Shown one piece after another: positions 12,977 through 24,770 of a DNA stretch of 64,000 bases. A program made the position numbers and the translations under genes. Numbering within the stretch: position 1 is the stretch's first letter; each line of letters begins with the position of its first letter. A model generated the notes under the pieces. It was not told the DNA's origin and did not search any database. It was given only the letters and a program-made list of their open reading frames with translations. Source of the stretch: Marsupella aquatica (taxonomy: Eukaryota > Marchantiophyta); NCBI GenBank assembly GCA_973895155.1, contig OZ316892.1, positions 18,724,001 through 18,788,000 on the forward strand, read 5' to 3'.

Positions 12977-13062
12977 ACCCAGTTATTGGGTTGCCTTTGC
13001 AGTTGGGTTGCTCAAACCTTACACGGACGTACTTAACTGCAAAGGCAGCTCAATAACTGGGT
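12977..13062. other. 28 bp inverted repeat, miRNA-precursor-like hairpin or short MITE
   Basis: The left arm 12977-13004 (ACCCAGTTATTGGGTTGCC...) pairs with the right arm 13035-13062 over 28 positions with two mismatches, around a 30 nt loop. No known plant miRNA was recognised in either arm. The arms start and end abruptly, so a tiny foldback element is the alternative. Confidence 0.55.
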
Positions 13063-14362
13063 CCTTCCCTGGGACTTGAGCGACGAGGATGATAAACTTC
13101 ATTTTCTCAAAACATCGAGCTTCTACATACTGATCATAGATCGAGAAGGTGATTGGAGGCTATAAGCGCGTCAGTATGCTAAAAATGTAACGGACTTGCA
13201 AACTTTCAGCTATAATCAATTTCTACATTTTTCAATTCACGAGCTAGATTAGATCGATCAACTGATGATGCAAGCTATGACGGCTTTCTAATTAAGCTTG
13301 ATCTACTATTTATCCAACTCGAATAGAGGCCCCCGCTTTTCCAGATCTAGCTACAATAGGAGGCGGGATAGGAAGTTTGCAATTCTTGTGAAATGTCCAG
13401 ACTCTGGAGGAACGATTGTTATATTGGGAGTTTTTCTTTCTGTAACTCTACCAGGACCTGGACAATGATATATTCCTATATTAGAGATGCAAGATTCCCC
13501 AAAGATTTATAATGAGTGCTACGTGTATTTTCTTCCGACCAAGTTCCACCGTGGAAGGACATGGCAGCTTCTCTGGAACTTTGGTATGCGCGTATGCCTA
13601 CGTGTTCTAGCGCATACCGAGACGGGAACATGACGGCCCTTGCCAATCTGAATCTAGCTTGCCATCAGGTCAACCGGTATCAAAAGAATCGGAGCTAATA
13701 TAGCGCCTAAATGATCCAACTTATTATATATCCTAATTATTCATCATATCATTTTTGGCTATGCGGTAATGCTTGTCGAAACATAATAGTACAGACCGCC
13801 CAACATCGTTTACTTTCTTACTTTGAACAGTATATGTAGGACACGGAGGCGTCAACGTCTTAACAAGCATGCAACTCATATTTTGAGGTGAAAAACATAG
13901 CCTTTTCTTCGTGACTTCCATGGTAGTGTTGATGATTTAATTAGTACAGTAATTTAAATGCACATCCAGATCAACGGAAATGTTTCTATTGTTATGTAGA
14001 GATGATAACCACCGCCAAAGATACAGGAGGCTGTCAGAAAAGAATTGAATCCTCTTCCCGAGATATACTAATTGATCACACATGTCTAATCAGATCAATT
14101 CCTAGTAGATTTGTGTTCATGAATGTGTCTGATCGTTTATAACGAACATAACATCAATACTGCAAACAAAGCACTTGAACAACCCTGGCCTATACATGTG
14201 TAAAACGTTCTTTGTGTCTGTTTACGAACTGTCTACCCTCAACCAAGACATTGAAACAAGCTAGCCTTAGGGAAGGACAATTTAAGTTCCAATTCAACCA
14301 GGGAATCAGATTGCAGCGCGCCAATCATAATCCTCCTTTCCAGTCCAAAGCTTGTTGTAAGC
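13063..14362. other. Non-coding interval
   Basis: AT-rich DNA without a supportable ORF. The right part is the 3' flank of the SKP1-like gene on the minus strand. Confidence 0.4.
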
Positions 14363-15118
14363 TCACTCAGGCCGCTTGAATTTGAAACCTCCTTCTCTCG
14401 GTTGGGTGAAGTTGTTCACTATTCCAAAATTCTTCTTGATAACTTCAGCACGCTTGCCTGTGATTAGGTCGCCGACTCTTTTACACATCAATTCAAGCAG
14501 AGCCATCATATTCATGTAATTTGCTGCCTGCAAGGAGCAAGGAGAAATTTAATAATGTCGGAATAAATCATGTCTTTACAACGACTTTAACACAGGGACA
14601 CGATAGACAAATTTTCCAGATAGGAGAATTCTGGAGCTCTTCAGGTTACAAATAACCTAGCTAGGCACGACGGACGAACGTGGAGGTCACAACCAAATAC
14701 ATGCAAATGCAAATTCCGGGGATCAAGTCATGTAGAGACTCCAACCTACTTATAATATATTCGACGAGAATGCCTGAATTTGTGAGCAAATGAGCTAGCG
14801 GCAGAGTGTGAAACTTACATTGATGAGACCCAAAAGGGTGGGATGATCAACTTGGACGAAATCAGCATCCCACTGCTTGATTTCCTCCTCGGTAGGGGCT
14901 GGATTCTCATCAGTACTCTGCTTAGATTGCGTATGGTAATTGCAGTATTCGATCACCTTGATTAGGATCCTGCTGGGAACGAATGACAAGAAAATGGTGT
15001 CATCTCCGGTGGCCTCGATTACGTCCATTATCGTTTGTGATTCTTTCACCACCTCCAGGTCAACCTTAAAGCTAACGTTATCAGATGACCGAAGCTCCAA
15101 CTTTCTCTCCATGGCCAT
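14363..15118 (-). CDS. SKP1-like SCF ubiquitin ligase adaptor
   Basis: Exon 1 is 15118-14819 (100 codons) and exon 2 is 14527-14363 (54 codons plus TGA). They are separated by a 291 bp GT-AG intron with clean AAT|GTAAGT and TTGCAG|GCA borders, phase 0, giving about 154 residues; SKP1 proteins are usually about 160. The N-terminal half matches the SKP1 BTB/POZ-like fold (KLELRSSDNVSFKVD, VIEYCNYH, EEEIKQWDADFVQVDHPTL). The C-terminal half matches the SKP1 dimerisation/F-box-binding helices (AANYMNMMALLELMCKRV, DLITGKRAEVIKKNFGI). The usual C-terminal WAFE is absent; the protein ends KFKRPE, so F-box binding could be altered. SKP1 links cullin-1 to F-box proteins in nucleus and cytosol. The intron sits at the usual SKP1 position, just before the AANYL-type helix. 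Confidence 0.88.
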
Positions 15119-16480
15119 ATTGGTTTGTCTGGCGGTTGTCTGTGTATCTGCCTGTACGTACGTCAGATTGTGGTTTTTGTAGCTACAAATTTTGCCAGAC
15201 CCTGGTTGAACCTAGTTCAAAAGGACTGCCAACGAATTTCCGCTCTTGAAAGACTTCCTGCGAGCATTACAATTCAATGTTTGGAACTAAGCTGAAGCAC
15301 CTCTCGTGTATTTATACCCCTTGATAGTTTAGGATAAGCATGTTCGTAGCTCCACGTTCTATATGCAGGGCAACATCGATAATCATAGCAAATCTCCCAA
15401 CTTCCAAAAGCTGAGAAAGTAAACCAATAAACACAATAGATTATAAGAAAGTTTCCAGATTGAATGCAACAAGGGGCACAAGAGGGAACACCTGAAGATG
15501 GAGCTAAAAAATCAGGGCCTTGGCTCGAATCTAAGTTAGGCGCAAGCTCCTGCCTCAGAAAAACTTGAGCAAGCATGCATTTGTCCAACCTAAAATATAG
15601 TCTCAATAGCTTTTGGAGTCCTTGGTCAGTTAATTTGTTATAATTCTTAGAAATGAACTAGAACGCAGTTAGAGTTTCTCGTCAGTGAGTATTAGTTGAT
15701 CAGTGGAGCCCTTTGGAGTCTTTGTACGTACCTTGGCCTGGTAGCACAATGAACCTCAAGATTATGCCTTACATGACCATACATGTAGACAACCTGTGCA
15801 AGGTGAGTAAATCTTTGTACCAATTAACAGACCAGCTACTCCAAATCTTCCCACCATGTCCAAGTCCATCACTTGGCAGCGGAGCCTTGGCTCCAAGGTA
15901 GGCAGCAGTTAATCACAGCGTGGTTGATAAGCCTTAATTAATTAACGACATGGCTCAATCTATTGTTAGTTAGCATCTATTGTTAGTTACCTAGCTTTTA
16001 GAACTCTTACACATTCATATTTGTTTTAAACAACACCTGCCACTATAAAAGCTTCATTCCATGTCTCACTACTCACATAAAAGGTGGAGCACTAGCACCT
16101 TTTGTGGAGTACTTGCCAAAAACAGGTTTTGCAATCAGCACCTTTTGTGGAGTTCAAAGCCCACCGGGAAGTCCATTTTGGAACTTGTACTCTTTAGAAT
16201 GAGAGCTACGGGTTACCCATAGTCCTTTATAGGGGCAGGTGTGGTTTAACGGACTTAGGCAAGGATTCTGAGCTATAAGACAGCATGTTGTGAAGCGAAT
16301 AGTAGCTTGGCAGAACTCCTTCAACCTGCACTATTTGAACCGGAGGGTCCGTTCTTGGTAAACAAGTAAAGTTACTAGCTAGTGTATGAGACGCCCCCAA
16401 TTACTTTGTAGGTTAATTTGGCTCTTTAACAACATAGGGCCATAGTCAATTGGCGGTAGTAGACTTTTCTTTCTATATTA
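15119..16480. other. Non-coding interval
   Basis: Presumed promoter side of the SKP1-like gene on the right of its ATG, then AT-rich DNA. No supportable gene. CACCTTTTGTGGAGT recurs at about 16097 and 16140. Confidence 0.35.
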
Positions 16481-17790
16481 CGAGTTCAATACCCATGACT
16501 TTACTTTCTATAGTACTATTGTAGCTCAATAGTACCCATACATTGCACAAAAGATGTCATTGCTAAAAAAGAAGTCGTGTTGCCAAAAATATCATTATCT
16601 GAAAGATGTTGCTATGTGAAAGATGCTGGCAAATTAAAAAAAATTCATAACACCAAAGATGTTAAAATGTGAAAGATCATGTCGTCAAGTAAAAAGACAT
16701 GCGACACCAATGAATTGAAGATGTCATTATGTGAAAATGTTTGTGAAGTAAAAAGATGTCATTAAGTAAAAAGATGTCATGACGCCAAAGATGTCGGCAA
16801 GTAGAAAGATGCATGTCGTGCCGTGCTCTAAGATGTTGTTACTTACAAAATGGTTGATTTAAGTAAACAAACATCGTTAGTCCCTGGGCCCTCACTTCGT
16901 GTAAAATGGACCCCCCTATGATAGGGCCCTTTTCCTTTTTACCCCTTGTTATTTCTAATTTACTATTAAAAGTTCCCTTATTACCGGTAATAATTATAAT
17001 TATTAGTTCAAAATTATTAAAAACTATCCTTCGAGCGTTTGTACGTCCTCCACATATTAGTTAAGACTGAGGGCCCAGGGTCGTTAGTTAAAAATGTTGT
17101 GAATTCCCATGTGAACTAAACAATGGTGTTAGTAAACATTGTTAGGTTAAGTAAAGAAGTCATTAAGTAAATGATGTACGTTGTCAGTTTTGTAAATGGT
17201 GATGTTGTTGTGTAAACACGACGCCAACACAATATTACATATTTGTGCCAAAAAAAGATACAATATTTAGAGAACAGTGAGAAAAAATTAGTTGATAATT
17301 AAGAGAATATACATGATGAGTTCAATCCATGTGCATAAGATGTCTTTGTGTAAATTAAAGAAGTTGACATTACATGAAAGACATTGTTAAGGGAACAATG
17401 TCCATTGTTGTGCAAAGACATTGTTTACTAAAAGACATGATTACGCAAAAATGTCATTTTATTTGTCAAAGGGAAGACTTAAGAACTTTCTGAGAAGAAC
17501 AATAGGGTCTTTAAAATCAAATTTTGAGACTTATAAGAACATTAGGGTACTCATAACCAATTTTTTAGAATATTCCAAGAATATTCCAGCCTTATAGGGG
17601 TTGAAAAATGCTTTTTGTCTTACATTTTAGGGGGTCCAAGTCCTAAAAACGTCGTAGGGGATGGGGAGGCATCCATATAGTGAGAACCCCGAGACCCCAA
17701 GTTATGGGCCTAGAATCTCATTCAAATATTAGTATTGCATTGCTTTAGAATAGCATTATGACAACCTTACCATCTGGGGGGGTCACTTCC
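16480..17790. repeat. Dispersed repeat with AAGATGTCRTT/GTAAAAGATG sub-motifs, copy 1
   Basis: The stretch is built of irregularly repeated AAGATGTCATTAAGTAAAA-type words. Several blocks reappear at 45.67-46.43 kb: TTCAATCCATGTGC...AAGATGTCTTTGTGTAAA, AAGACATGATTRYGCAAAAAT, AAGTTATGGGCCTAGAA and CTCAATACCC-TGC-GCACAAAAGA. It has no coding capacity. The type of element is not recognised. Confidence 0.6.
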
Positions 17791-18116
17791 ACAGAAGCGG
17801 CACATCACGTGCGATGAAGTATAGGCCCATTTAAATGGGTGTGACGTAAGACTTCCAAAGTTTGGTGGAAGACACATAGGCATGTTTTATTGCCTGGTCG
17901 ACTTTAAAGAACACATGCACAAAATATTTTCTTTAAAGTTTTTAGGGGTTTTTAAACCACAACTGGGGGTATTTAAAGGCCCTGCCGTGCAGGTGCCCGT
18001 CCTTTCAGTTCGTCCTCTACTGCCCGGGCCCATCGTCCTCTGCTGCCCGGGCCTCTTCGTCCTTGTGCCAATGTGCCATGACACGTCGACGCTGCTGTTT
18101 GGGACGCTGCACCTTG

Positions 18117-18240
18117 CAGCCAGGTCCTGTCATCCCCCTGTCCTCTCAATCTCTTCGTCAGCCCACGAAGCGATTTGCAGCCAGGTCCTGTCATCCCCGT
18201 GTCCTCTCAATCTCTTCGTCAGCTCACGAAGCGATTTGAC
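18117..18240 (+). repeat. 61 bp tandem duplication in a GC-richer island
   Basis: CAGGTCCTGTCATCCCCNTG begins at 18121 and 18182, and each copy ends in CACGAAGCGATTTG. The island 17960-18350 is more GC-rich than its flanks. A 167-codon ORF (17882-18385) crosses it but is Ser/Pro/Cys-rich repeat translation and is not accepted as a gene. Confidence 0.65.
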
Positions 18241-18361
18241 ACTGATTGTGCAGGAGTTCCATCGATTTGACAAGAAATTTGACGATCTGCGTCCTGCCTG
18301 TGGTGTGTGGTCCCTCTATCCTCCCATGGCGGACGCTTCCAAGCTTTTCTCCGTATTTCGC

Positions 18362-18613
18362 CTACCCGGAAGCTGTAGCAATTGATGAGATATTCAGTCT
18401 CCGATTGTGTTTTTCAATTGCTTCAAGAACATAGTTCTTGAAGACGTAGGGGATGTCACATGAAGGAATCTTGACCTCCACGCCCTCGTCAAATTCATTT
18501 CCAGAAATGACTTTTTTCTTCCTCTTTGAACTGATTTTGAACTGCACATTAAACAAAACTCTTTGTAAGATTTCACAAGGAGGATATGGAGTGCTTGGGA
18601 AAGTAATGCTCAT
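18362..18613 (-). CDS. Hypothetical 83-codon ORF
   Basis: This ORF has ordinary composition with a basic patch (KISSKRKKKV) and a segment VEVKIPSCDIPYVFKNYV. It has no recognised domain. It lies about 300 bp beyond the 3' end of the SKP1-like pseudogene on the same strand. It could be a fragment or chance. Confidence 0.2.
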   Translation of the reverse strand: MSITFPSTPYPPCEILQRVLFNVQFKISSKRKKKVISGNEFDEGVEVKIPSCDIPYVFKNYVLEAIEKHNRRLNISSIATASG

Positions 18614-18917
18614 GACAAGTAGGGAATGTACTGGATGTGCTCATAGGTAAAATAATCACTCATTTAACTCGGGGTTTTCCCTGTGAATGTAGTAAACCAT
18701 TTCCCCAATCATAAGTTGAAGTGACATCCCAAGGAAGATATGGTGACATCCCTAGGTAACCTTTTTGGTCTCAACCATTTCAACCATACTCAAGGGCTGG
18801 CCTATCTAAGTCAATACAACAACTTCAAAAATTCCACAGTTTGTTCCTGGCCGGCTGGAATGATCAAGACTGTTTAATCTGAAGCTACCTAGTGGAAGCT
18901 CTGCTCGATTCCCCTCC

Positions 18918-19537
18918 TCATTTCTTCTCTTCTTCAGGATCATATTGGTTCACCATCCCGAAAGTTGTTTTGATCTCCGCAGGAGTCTTGCCTGTGATAA
19001 TGTCAGCAGCTCTTTGACACATCAATTCTAACAAATTTTGAATATTGAGGTATCCGGCTGCCTGCAAGAAGCGAGAAGATAAGATTAGAGATCATAAAGT
19101 GATCATAGAGGAACCTCAGCAGTACCCACTAACCTGGAGGTCAAAGAAAATACTGCAACGTAATTTAGAGAGGTCACCGGCCTAGTACATCAATTAGTTC
19201 AGAATAAAAAATGAGCTTGCGTCAGTATGTAAAACTTACGTTGATGAGACCCACAAGAGTGCAGTGATCGACCTGGAGAAATTAATTCAGCATCACACTG
19301 TTTAATTTCATCCTCTGTAGGTGCTAGCTTCTCCTCGTACTCTGTTCCAACTGCCAATGATATGCGCAATACTATTTAGTGAAACATTGGGCAAAGGAAT
19401 TGTACTTTTATTTCCAGTGACCTCGACAATATCTGTCAACGTCTCTGAGTATTGCAAACGGAAATGTCCACTTCAAATATAACACCATCTGATGACTGGA
19501 GCTGCACCTTCCTGTTGACTCGCCTGTTGATTGACAT
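18918..19537 (-). pseudogene. SKP1-like pseudogene
   Basis: Exon 2 (19061-18918) is intact and encodes [18 protein letters not shown], then [19 protein letters not shown], then EEEKK and TGA. Exon 1 (19537 to about 19242) begins MSINRRVNRKVQLQSSDG but needs at least three frame changes to follow the SKP1 pattern: after VDISV near 19455, before the APTEDEIKQ segment near 19340, and at the FLQVDHCTL segment near 19280. The intron position is the same as in the SKP1-like gene at 14.4-15.1 kb, so it is probably a tandem duplicate that lost function. Unlike the intact copy, its tail follows the more typical DPEEEK pattern. Confidence 0.8.
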
Positions 19538-20683
19538 GTTGGTTGATCTGATCGTTGCTTGATTGACTACCGGTTAGCGTTATATCGATCCTACTTACTT
19601 GAATTTCTCTTCCTCCACGCGTTTTCTTCACTTAGCCCAGAAGACCTAGCTGCCAACGAATTTATCCTGTTGATCATCCCCATATTACAATTGTTGGCAA
19701 CCAGGATGAAGCAATTTCTTAGCTATATATTTTTTAAGTTGACAGTCTCGATCAGATATGTGCGCAGTTCTATCTTTTACATGGTAAGATAGCCGAACGA
19801 ATACATGTCTTCATTTATACTGTCATAGATGTTATAAAACGAAGGTACTTGTAAAAATGATTAAGTAAATTGCGTTTAAAACTGAGACTTGGAATGAACT
19901 CAATCGATTTGACCTGCAATTTCAACGAGCAGTTCATAATATTTGAGCTGTTTGCTACTAATTCAAAGTCCTCTAGTTTTCTATACAAACTATTATATAT
20001 ATAGAGTGCCAAGTACAGATCTATACTATACTACAGGTTATCATTTGCAGCTAATTGTGCAACAAATAATTCTCTTCTATAGTGTTTACCATCAAAGTGT
20101 AGCTCTTAATTTGACAAAATCCCATTATTGATCAGAGTGCATTTCTACTTTTAGGAGGTCAAGTATAGTGGTTGCATTGAGGATTATTCTTGAAACAAGA
20201 TCGGCAGACAATTCACCTATTCTTTACTTACTTTCATAATACTGGAGTTTGAATGACCAAGTCTCATCATGCACGAAATACATCATTAAGCGGTCATGTA
20301 CCGGCACTTGCAACAATATAATTAGTAAACTCTTACTTCCGAAGTTCACTACAGATTAAAGTATTTATTTATCCATTTGGTTTGAAATGATCAATCGAAT
20401 TGAAATTAAATAGAACCATTTCCATCAATGGAGTGAATTGTCCTCCATCTGCTTTAATTAACCAAGCCCTAAGCCCTGACAAGTCCTGTGTAGACTGGAG
20501 AAATTGTGTCTCTCACTTCTTGACATGTGTCTAGATTGATGTTCTGATTCACTTCAATTCACAGTAGAAGATCATGACGGCTTCAACTCTCGATCAATCT
20601 AAATGAAAATTTATTATGACTGCATGCCTATAAGGTAGACTGCATTCTACGCCTCGATTCTACGTACTGATGGGGCTACAGAT
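19538..20683. other. Non-coding interval
   Basis: AT-rich DNA with no supportable ORF. It contains the 3' flank of the CACTA-like transposase gene. Terminal inverted repeats of that element were not found by eye. Confidence 0.35.
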
Positions 20684-23600
20684 TTATACTATTTGCCACC
20701 TCACAGGATAACCATGCCATTGTTGAATGCAAATAAACTCTCCCCTCAATTGAAGTAGTGCCTCAAATCCAAATTCTGCCTCAATTCGTGGAGAAGCTTT
20801 GTAAGTTGGAGATTCTGAACGGGCACCTACTATATTCAACCAGCTTACCTTAACTCTACCTAAGTCCTTCTGAAACTGGTGGTCGTTGGGTGTTTCTTCA
20901 AACATGTGATCTCTCAACTCTACTTCATCTAGTGCATCCTCTGGTGCACTAGCGTGAATTGCTTCAGCTTCTGTTGTAGTTTCCACCTCAGATGGAAGGA
21001 TGACCTCCCTGATGACACAGAGCTTGGTCTCTTTTCCGGCCTCTTTCTGTACATCAAGGGCTGTTCTTACTCTTACGGTCATTATGTCTCCCACGTCTGG
21101 GAAAGGAGGACAATTTGCAAGATTGACTGGAAGCTCTCTAAGTAGAGTATCTCCGATCTCCATGGCTACAATCTCTCTAGCCCCTCCATCACCAACAACG
21201 CCCCTTTGGAGTGGAAAAAACTTGTGTATAATTCTGGATAGCATTCGACAATTATTTCCAGGATATTGTAGTAACTTTGGTTCCAGAATTGTAAACAGAG
21301 AATACTCATCACGAGCCCAAGCCAAGGAATTCCCTCTTTGATCTTCTTCGTATGCCTGTTTGTACCAATCTGCCTCAAAAAATATTTCCATGCAGCCCAT
21401 GAATTCATGCATGAAAATTGACCGAATGATTGCTTTCCAATTCTCTGGAAGTGTCACGTCTGTACTCCCATCCACTAGGACCACCACGTGATCTCCTGGC
21501 CTGTAGACTTGTTTCTTCCACACAGCTGCTCGCAAAGGAGTGCAAGTATCACTCATGTGCTCACTGCCGTCTACGAGAACTCCAGCATCTGTCCAACATT
21601 GCTTTATTGACAGAGAAGTTGAGGTCCTGAGTTTTTCTGACTTCTTCCTTGTTGACCCGATGCCAATCCCTTTGCTGATCACCATTTGTTTGCAGGCATA
21701 TGATTCCGCTGACAATATCATACCATCCCATAACTCTATAGCCAATGATTGTCTGGAAACTATTGCCACACAATGGTGGTGCCATTCAGGGCATTCAAAC
21801 ACTCTCTTGTCTCTTGACATGTGTTCCCTTTTATGTGCAGAAGTAACTCGCAAGGACGCATGCACTTTGGCTACTGCCCTCTGGTGGGGGAACAGTCCAT
21901 CGTCATCCTCCCAAATGTAGATACAGATTTTAGTGAAAAATCTTCTTGCAAAATGGAGGGAGTAAGTAACTTCCTGGTCTTTTTGATTGGTTCTGGTGCG
22001 TCCATAATCAGATACCATTCTCTCAAACCGGTAGCACCAATAAACATGATGAGGGCCATGTCTTTCAATCCCATCAAAGATCTCACCACTCCCTGATCCA
22101 ATATCACCCATATACCACTCATTGTAAGATTGGACTATTATCATTGAAAGCGACTAAAATTTCAAGTCACATGATCGATACACAGTCACATTGTATATCC
22201 AATATCTCTTCCAAATCTTCAACTTGTAACTAGCATTTTCTTACCTGCAACGTGGTCTAGAATAGCTCCAGTTGGCCCCCAAGCTTCTTCGGACCTAACC
22301 CGCCAAGAGGCCAAAAGAGACCTGCCTTTGTTCAAGGTCTCTGTTGTCCACCCCTCGTCCCTGCTCCTGATGTAGAACAAGCGAGCAATCTCTACCAAAA
22401 GGATTCCTAGCATTCCAAGTTGAGAATCAAGTCTTATTCCCACCTCATGAAGAATGTGTGGCACACAATATATTATGAATCTGGTGAACTCCTCAGCTTT
22501 AAAATAGCCTAACCTATCGAATGGTTTTTTGGGCCACCTGCCATCAAATCCCTTTGGACGCCTGGCCGTCACTTCCTCTAAAGCATCTTCAAAAAGCTTT
22601 TGATCTGAACGGGAAATGCTACTAATTAACAGCTCACAATATTTCTTGAACAAACACAATGCCAGGATATGCATGGTGTCATAAACCAGATCCTTCATCA
22701 AGCAAAACCCAGTAAGGTCGTGTAGCCTCCAAGCTCGGGTCATACCAGAAACCCCAAACTCCCTACTAATTGCACTCTTCTCTTGCTTGGAAGAAGCCTT
22801 GGTCCATCGTCTGGCTCCCTCTTTCACTTCCTCTATTTGTCTGGCAGGTGGTGGATATCTCATTTGCCGCCTGTTGTTGTCATACACTGCCCTTCCTAGG
22901 AAGGGTGCCCTAGTTGATTGGATAGTTGAACCTCCTTCTACGGGCGATTTGTATTTAATCCATCTACTACTCATCTTACAATTTCTACAAGCAGAATGAC
23001 CAGTAGTATTCCAACCCCCGAATTTACACTGGGCAGGATGATCCCCTGTGAAAATTGTTAGGTTTGCTCTAAGCACAAATCTCTGATCAAATAGAACATG
23101 AGTTTCATCTATTAATTCCACAGCATAGTTGTAATCAACCTCAATTCCGTCCACAAGCAACTCTTCCAATTCTCTTATGAATGGTTCTAAGAAAGCATCC
23201 AAGCAATTTAGTGCCTTCTTTTGAGCATTGTCATCTTCGATCGGTGGAATGAAGAGCACAGGGATGGGAGGTATTCTCGATGATGACCCAGAGTTTAGCA
23301 CTTGAACTTCCACAGTCCATGTGCTTTTATGGGTAGTTGTGGTGGACTGAAATCCATCCCAATGTGCCATAAGGCCAATGTTTTGTGGGTCACCCTGATC
23401 AATGACAAAGTACTAATCACATATCAGTACACATTTTGGACCTAGGTTGCTAAATCAAATTAAAAGTTCTTGATAGTAAGTAAGTTCACCTTAGCAAAAG
23501 CTGGAGTGGACGTCACTCTACCTCCACAATCCCTGCATTGGAAGTCGTATTGCTGGCTCGTTTCATCCCAATTGCCCTTGTTCAATAACTCTGGACATTT

Positions 23601-24770
23601 TTGGGGAAGAGTTGCATAGCATGCATAACATTTTCTGCACAACACTGGGACCTCAAATTCATTGCTTAAGTCCCAAAAGTAAGAGAGCTCAGCGGCTCTG
23701 TTGCCATCCCACCATTCTTTGTAAACAGGTCTCGGAGCTGAATCCTTTCTGAACCATTTATCTTTATCCCTCCACATTGCCTGGAATTCATGACAAATTG
23801 ACCGACTACTACATAGCTTCCTCAATACAGGTCCAATCGGGAAATATTCAAACACAATCATGTCCTTCCAAACCTTGCCGCAACCTACTTGTGGACAAAT
23901 TTCTGAACATTGGGCACAATCCCTAGCCAACAACCACTTTCTTCTGGGATCTTCAAGTCGGTTTGAACATTGGCACTTGACTCCAGTTGAAACATTATAG
24001 TCGTCTTGATCAGAGGGCCCTAACAGCTGCGAAACATGCCATTTCTTTTTACATCCTATACACATTCTCCAGCGCTGAGTCATTGGCATCCCATATGCTT
24101 CGAATGTGCTACACAAGCCCTTGAAAGATGACAGTGAAGCAGATCCATGCCGCCCTCCATCCCAGGACACCCCAGCATGTTTGAGGAGTTCTCCCAATTC
24201 TTGGGCACCAAAGTCATTCGATGTGGTCTGCTTCCCAGTTGCTCCAGATTTCTGATTTGTCCCGTGGAGCATTTTCAAAATGTTGTCTTGCAATTTCTGA
24301 GGCATCTTTGCCTCATCTAGCATAGACTGTAGTTTCCATGTCTCCCGATAAATTGCCTCGTCTAGACCCAGCCTTGATTGAGGCAATATGTGGATCCCGT
24401 ATTGCATCCTGGGAGGTATACCGTTTGCATCAACATCCATATACTCTGGATGGCCATTAATTGCAGTCGATTCCTCACAACTATAGCCTCCCGTTAGAGC
24501 CCTGTACAGCGGAGTTTTTTGCCTAAGCCTCCATTGCTGTTGTCGCGACAATTGAACACCTGGGAAGTATGTGTTCGCACCATCGCTTGTTTGACAACCT
24601 CCGCCATTGAATTGACCACGCTCCACAATAAGCTTAGCTGCACATACCTTGCCTTCAGCGTCCAGTGCTGAATGCCTTTTCAGTGTTTTTGGACTCACCA
24701 TATCAAACCCTCGCACAAATCGCGAGCATTTGTACTTGCAGGTACATTTTACTTTCCCTTGAACAGGCAT
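20684..24770 (-). mobile_element. CACTA/EnSpm-like transposase gene, three exons, intact frame
   Basis: Exons are 24770-23490, 23394-22245 and 22134-20684. The two introns (95 and 110 bp) have GT-AG ends and join in frame, for about 1,293 residues. Exon 1 opens with a cysteine motif (CTCKYKC) and holds further Cys pairs (CIGCKKKW, CQCSNR, CRKCYACY, CRDCGG) suggesting zinc binding. Exon 2 resembles the tnp2-type transposase region: AHWDGFQS, LEPFIRELEEL, FTGDHPAQCKFGGWN plus CRNCKM, and the DLVYDTMHIL segment. Exon 3 starts with GPHHVYWCYRFERMVSDY, like the DUF4218 region that follows tnp2 in plant CACTA elements, followed by a long unassigned C-terminal part. CACTA transposases cut and paste DNA between terminal inverted repeats. 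No in-frame stop was found, so this copy may still encode a full-length protein. Assignment rests on motif pattern, not alignment. Confidence 0.7.

Noticed and set aside
17882-18385. 167-codon plus-strand ORF
   Set aside because: Its sequence is the translation of a GC-rich island with a 61 bp tandem duplication; no protein-like pattern.
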